A stretch of 64,000 nt of DNA from Xanthobacter tagetidis (lineage in GTDB: Bacteria > Pseudomonadota > Alphaproteobacteria > Rhizobiales > Xanthobacteraceae). Positions within the stretch are counted from its first letter, which is position 1. Each line of letters begins with the position of its first letter. The stretch is from the NCBI RefSeq assembly GCF_003667445.1, contig NZ_RCTF01000005.1, positions 62,001-126,000 of the forward strand. The letters are read 5' to 3'. Positions 60,304 to 64,000 of this stretch are shown here, in pieces. The translations under genes were made by a program, and so were the position numbers. Below the pieces are notes generated by a model, which saw only the letters and a program-made list of their open reading frames with translations, made no database searches and was not told where the DNA came from.

Positions 60304-63273
60304 ATGCGCGCTCCCCATGAACCGGATTCGCCCGGCCTCCTGCCGCTCGCGTCGCTGATGCGCGAAGCTCCGGTCGTCGCCGATCCTCAGACGGCAAAGC
60401 TTAAACTTTCCCAGGCCACCGATCGTCTCGATCCGCAGGACGCCGCCGCGCTCGCGACGCTGCTGGCCGCGCACCCCATGGCGCTGGCCGTCTGCCTCGG
60501 CATCACGGAAGGCTCGCCGTTCCTGCTCGACCTCGTGCGGGCCGAGCCCGGCCGGCTGCTCCGCGCGCTCGGCACCGATCCCAACGCGCATCTGGCCGCG
60601 CTCACGGACGGCGCGGTGGCGGTCGCCGAGGCGGCCAAGGACGAGTCCGAAGTCATGCGCGCGCTGCGCCGCATGCGTGCGGAGGCGGCGCTGACCATCG
60701 CCCTCGCCGATATCGGCGGCGCCTTCAACCTCGACCAGGTGACGGGCGCGCTGGCCGACGTCGCCGACACGGCGGTGCGCGCGGCCCTGTGCTTCCTGCT
60801 GTCGGAGGCCGCGCGCTCCGGCAGGATCGCCCCGGAGGCGGCCCGGCCGGACGGGCCGAGCGGGCTCGCCGTGATCGCCATGGGCAAGCACGGCGCGCGG
60901 GAACTCAACTATTCGAGCGATATCGACCTCGTCGTGGTCTATGACCGCGAGGCGGCCCCGCTCGCCGGCGGCATCGAGCCCTCGCCCTTCTTCGTGCGCA
61001 TCACCAAGGGGCTGGTGCGGCTGATCCAGGAGCGCACGGCCGACGGCTACGTGCTGCGCGTCGACCTGCGCCTGCGGCCCGATCCCGGCTCGACGCAGGT
61101 CGCGCTCTCCACCAATGCCGCGCTCGACTATTACGAGCGCGAGGGCGCAACCTGGGAGCGCGCCGCTTATATCAAGGCGCGCGCAGTGGCCGGCGATCTC
61201 GCGGTCGGCCGCGCCTTCCTCGGCGAGCTGTCGCCGTTCGTGTGGCGCCGGGTGCTGGACTTCCAGGCGATCGCCGACGTCCACGCCATGAAGCGCGAGA
61301 TCCACGCCTTCCGCGGCCACGACGTGGTGGCGGTGGAGGGGCACAACGTGAAGCTCGGGCGCGGCGGCATCCGCGAGATCGAGTTCTTCGTCCAGACCCA
61401 GCAGCTGATCGCCGGCGGACGCGACCCGATGCTGCGCGCCTCGCGCACCCTCGACGCGCTGGACGCGCTGGTGGACCACCGCTGGATCGCCCCCAAGGTG
61501 CGCGACGAGTTGAAGGAGGCCTATTGCTTCCTGCGCCGGGTGGAGCACCGCATCCAGATGGTGGCGGACGCGCAGAGCCACGAACTGCCCGAAAGCCGCG
61601 AGGCCATGGCGGCGTTCGCCCGCTTCATGGGCTATGCCGACCGCGACGCCTTCGCCGCGGCTTTGGTGGAGCGCCTGCAGCGGGTGCAGCTCCATTACGC
61701 GCAACTGTTCGAGGACGCCCCGCCGCCGGCGGCCTTGTGCGAGGAACTGGTGTTCCCGGCCGGCGAGAACGACCGGCAGACGCTCGCCTCACTCAGCCGG
61801 CTCGGCTTCCGCGAGCCGGCGGCGGCGAGCGCCATCGTGCGCGGCTGGCTCGCCGGCGGCCCGCGCGCACTGAAGACCGAGGGCGCGCGCGCCCACCTCG
61901 CGCGCATCGCGCCTTTGCTGCTGGAGGCGCTGGCGCGCGGCGGCGATCCGGACGGCGCGCTGATCGCCGCCGACCGCTTCCTCGCCGAGCTAGCGGGCCC
62001 GCGCCTGTTCGCCGCCCTCGACCGGCATCCCGACCTCGTGCGCCTGCTCGCCACCATCCTCACCGCCGCCCCGCGGCTCGGCGAGACGCTGGCACGGCGG
62101 CCCTCGCTGACCGACGCGCTGCTCGATCCCGCCTTCTTCGACGTGCTGCCGGACGAGGACGACCTGAAGGCGCGGCTCGACCACCTGCTCGATACGGCGG
62201 AGACCGACGAGGCGCAGCTCGACCGCGCCCGGCGCTTCCGCCAGGAGCAGCATGTTCTGATCGGCGTGCGCATCGCCTCGGGGACGCTGCCGGCGGCGCG
62301 GGCGGGCGAAGCCTATGCCCGGCTCGCCGAGGTCATCATCCGCGCGCTGTTCACGCGGGTGCGCGCGCGCTTCGCCGAGGCGCACGGGCATATCGCGGGC
62401 GGGCGGGCCGCGGTGGTGGCCATGGGCAAGCTCGGCGGGCGCGAGATGACGGCGGGGTCCGACCTCGATTTGATCGTGCTCTACGACTATCCCGGCGGCG
62501 CCGACGCCATGTCCGACGGCGCGCGGCCGCTCGCGGCGCCGCACTATTTCGCGCGCTTCACGCAGCGCCTCGTCTCCGCGCTCACCGCGCTCACCAATGC
62601 CGGCAAGCTCTACGACGTCGACCTGCGGCTGCGGCCGTCCGGACGCTCCGGGCCGCTGGCGACGCGGCTCGCCTCGTTCGAGGCCTACCAGTTCGAGGAG
62701 GCGTGGACCTGGGAGCACATGGCGCTCACCCGCGCCCGCGTGATCGCCGCCGAGGCCGATTTCGGCATCGCGGTCGGCCGGGTGGTGCACGCCATCATGG
62801 CGCGCCCGCGCGACCGGCGGCGCATCGCCGGCGACATCCTGGACATGCGCCGCGCGATCGCCGCCGAGAAGGGCGAGGACGACCGCTGGAACCTGAAGCA
62901 CGCCGCCGGCGGGCAGGTGGACGTGGAGTTCCTCGCGCAGTTCCTGGTGCTGGCCTATGCCGCCGAGCATCCCGAGATCGTCGACACCGCCACCGCACGG
63001 GTGCTGGCCGCCGCCGAGCGGCTTGCGGTGCTTACGCCCGAGGATGCGCAGGTGCTGATCCGCGCCTGCCGGCTCTACCAGGACCTCACGCAGGTGCTGC
63101 GGCTCGCGGTGGACGCCCACGTGGTGCCGCTCGACGCCAGCCCGGCGCTGCGCGCGCTGCTCGCCCGCGCGGGCGAGATGCCCGACTTCGCGACGCTGGA
63201 AGCGCATCTCGTTGATACCCAGGGCAAGGTGCGGGACATCTTCACCCGCCTGCTGGAAGCCGACGCCGCCTAG
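60304..63273 (+). CDS. glnE: Bifunctional glutamine synthetase adenylyltransferase/deadenylase
   Basis: A 989-residue enzyme controlling glutamine synthetase by adding or removing AMP in response to PII and glutamine. Two nucleotidyltransferase domains are clear: the N-terminal deadenylase (AMGKHGARELNYSSDIDLVVVYD) and the C-terminal adenylyltransferase (AMGKLGGREMTAGSDLDLIVLYD). Each is followed by its own helical part (KLGRGGIREIEFFVQTQQLIAGG and HAAGGQVDVEFLAQFLVLA). The ATG at 60304 begins MRAPHEPDSPGLLPLA. It follows the kinase gene by 144 bp. Confidence 0.96.
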   Translation: MRAPHEPDSPGLLPLASLMREAPVVADPQTAKLKLSQATDRLDPQDAAALATLLAAHPMALAVCLGITEGSPFLLDLVRAEPGRLLRALGTDPNAHLAALTDGAVAVAEAAKDESEVMRALRRMRAEAALTIALADIGGAFNLDQVTGALADVADTAVRAALCFLLSEAARSGRIAPEAARPDGPSGLAVIAMGKHGARELNYSSDIDLVVVYDREAAPLAGGIEPSPFFVRITKGLVRLIQERTADGYVLRVDLRLRPDPGSTQVALSTNAALDYYEREGATWERAAYIKARAVAGDLAVGRAFLGELSPFVWRRVLDFQAIADVHAMKREIHAFRGHDVVAVEGHNVKLGRGGIREIEFFVQTQQLIAGGRDPMLRASRTLDALDALVDHRWIAPKVRDELKEAYCFLRRVEHRIQMVADAQSHELPESREAMAAFARFMGYADRDAFAAALVERLQRVQLHYAQLFEDAPPPAALCEELVFPAGENDRQTLASLSRLGFREPAAASAIVRGWLAGGPRALKTEGARAHLARIAPLLLEALARGGDPDGALIAADRFLAELAGPRLFAALDRHPDLVRLLATILTAAPRLGETLARRPSLTDALLDPAFFDVLPDEDDLKARLDHLLDTAETDEAQLDRARRFRQEQHVLIGVRIASGTLPAARAGEAYARLAEVIIRALFTRVRARFAEAHGHIAGGRAAVVAMGKLGGREMTAGSDLDLIVLYDYPGGADAMSDGARPLAAPHYFARFTQRLVSALTALTNAGKLYDVDLRLRPSGRSGPLATRLASFEAYQFEEAWTWEHMALTRARVIAAEADFGIAVGRVVHAIMARPRDRRRIAGDILDMRRAIAAEKGEDDRWNLKHAAGGQVDVEFLAQFLVLAYAAEHPEIVDTATARVLAAAERLAVLTPEDAQVLIRACRLYQDLTQVLRLAVDAHVVPLDASPALRALLARAGEMPDFATLEAHLVDTQGKVRDIFTRLLEADAA

Positions 63274-63483
63274 CAACTGGCGAACGCGGCGGCGACTGCG
63301 AGCGGTTGCCGGGCCATTTTTCGCCCCTTGACTCCGGCGGACTCTAGACAAAGCCCCTCCGATTCGATTCCAATGGGCATGATTCGGAGAGATGCGGCAC
63401 GTCCCTCCCGATCAGAGGACGCGGGGGCTGAGGGGCATTAGGCCGTCCCGATTTCCCCAATGGAATCCGAAGGAGAACCGGCG

Positions 63484-64000
63484 ATGGCACGCGCCAACGC
63501 TGCGAGCGTTGGTGCGCGCGACCATGCCATTCGAGGCCTGGCACGGTCGATCGCGCGCCCAGCCTACCAGCGCCTGCTCGATGCCGAGCCGGTCCTTCGC
63601 CGGATTGTGCCCGCCCTCATCGTCACCTTTCTCATGGTCATCGGCATCGGCGCCGTGGTCCAGGTGCACTCCCACCGCCTGTCGGTGATCGACGGCGCCA
63701 AGGACGACCTCGCGCTGCTCGCCCTCGCCACCGCCGACGGCGTCGCAGCCCGCGCCGGCAACGCCCCCGCCCGCGTGCCGGCCGCCCTCACCGAGAGCCT
63801 TCCGCCGCGCGCCACCGACACCGGACGCCGCGTCTTCGTCACCGACCCGCAGGGGCGGGTGATCGCCGCCGCGCCGCGCTCCGACACCCCGCCGGCCGAC
63901 ATCGCCCAATTACTCGATCCCGCCCAGCCGCTGGTCGTGTTCGCCGAGCGCGCGGGCGTGCTGGAGGTGCCGTTCCAAGGCGGCACCGCGCTCGCCACCG
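63484..64000 (+). CDS. Membrane sensor kinase-like protein, N-terminal part (cut by window edge)
   Basis: An open frame from the ATG at 63484 to the window end, about 172 residues seen. AAGGAG lies eight bases upstream. There is a basic N-terminus, one transmembrane helix (IVPALIVTFLMVIGIGAVV), then an extracytoplasmic region (VHSHRLSVIDGAKDDLALLALATADGVAARAG ... RRVFVTDPQGRVIAAAPRS) like the start of a Cache/PAS-type sensor. In Rhizobiales a PAS-domain sensor histidine kinase commonly follows glnE, which supports this reading, but no kinase domain is visible in the window. Confidence 0.7.
   Translation, partial: MARANAASVGARDHAIRGLARSIARPAYQRLLDAEPVLRRIVPALIVTFLMVIGIGAVVQVHSHRLSVIDGAKDDLALLALATADGVAARAGNAPARVPAALTESLPPRATDTGRRVFVTDPQGRVIAAAPRSDTPPADIAQLLDPAQPLVVFAERAGVLEVPFQGGTALAT

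Noticed and set aside
63274..63483. Promoter (TTGACT near 63328) and imperfect inverted repeats before the last gene
   Set aside because: No acceptable -10 at 16-18 bp, and the repeats carry mismatches and long spacers.

Overview
The window is GC-rich bacterial chromosome and looks like an alphaproteobacterium of the order Hyphomicrobiales (Rhizobiales), most likely Xanthobacteraceae (Xanthobacter, Azorhizobium or Ancylobacter type). The reasons are the ZapA/DUF4164 pair, the degP - response regulator - histidine kinase - glnE - sensor kinase order, the MaoC/PPK2 pair, a class I aldolase behind tkt-gap-pgk, and hairpin repeats with CTTGT/ACAAG loops. This placement comes from gene content and order read by eye, not from a database search. 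I saw no rRNA, tRNA, CRISPR array, insertion sequence or prophage.

Layout. 1-5.6 kb: a GGDEF/EAL protein cut by the left edge, then two regulator/oxidoreductase pairs (HxlR regulator with an alcohol dehydrogenase, AraC regulator with an SDR). 5.6-12.5 kb: polyphosphate:AMP phosphotransferase with a MaoC hydratase, a muramidase-like/CHAP wall hydrolase, a class B DnaJ, a lipoprotein, pdxH, zapA and DUF4164. 13-18.4 kb: tkt, gap, pgk and fba, the shared core of glycolysis and the Calvin cycle, closed by a strong terminator. 18.5-26.7 kb: a 1126-residue transglutaminase/DUF2126 (putative amidoligase) fusion and an RND efflux pump with its adaptor. 26.8-36 kb: an AT-rich orphan membrane protein, secA, a repeat-filled gap, two small membrane proteins, an L,D-transpeptidase, an SDR lacking its catalytic Tyr and Lys, a sulfatase-superfamily hydrolase and a small secreted protein.

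36-48.5 kb is the most coherent block, a hexuronate / unsaturated uronate island. The leftward operon is a GntR regulator, uxaC, a UxuB-type reductase and an SDR. Divergent from it is uxaA, and a perfect 16-bp palindrome lies between them. A second GntR regulator faces a TRAP transporter (dctP, dctQ, dctM) followed by kduI, kduD and a KdgF-like cupin. Together these would import and convert galacturonate- and pectin-type sugars toward 2-keto-3-deoxygluconate (KDG). KDG kinase and aldolase are not in the window.

48.5-64 kb: yggU/yggT, accA, a large tandem-repeat gap, dnaB-alr with overlapping stop and start, an orphan ParD-like antitoxin behind a TTAA-N7-TTAA (CtrA-type) box, ruvB without ruvCA beside it, degP, a two-component system, glnE and the start of a membrane sensor kinase cut by the right edge.

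The least described items are the transglutaminase-amidoligase fusion standing alone, the muramidase-like/CHAP protein, the STM4013-like hydrolase without its usual partners, and two families of intergenic palindromic repeats. One of these families shows compensatory changes in its stems.
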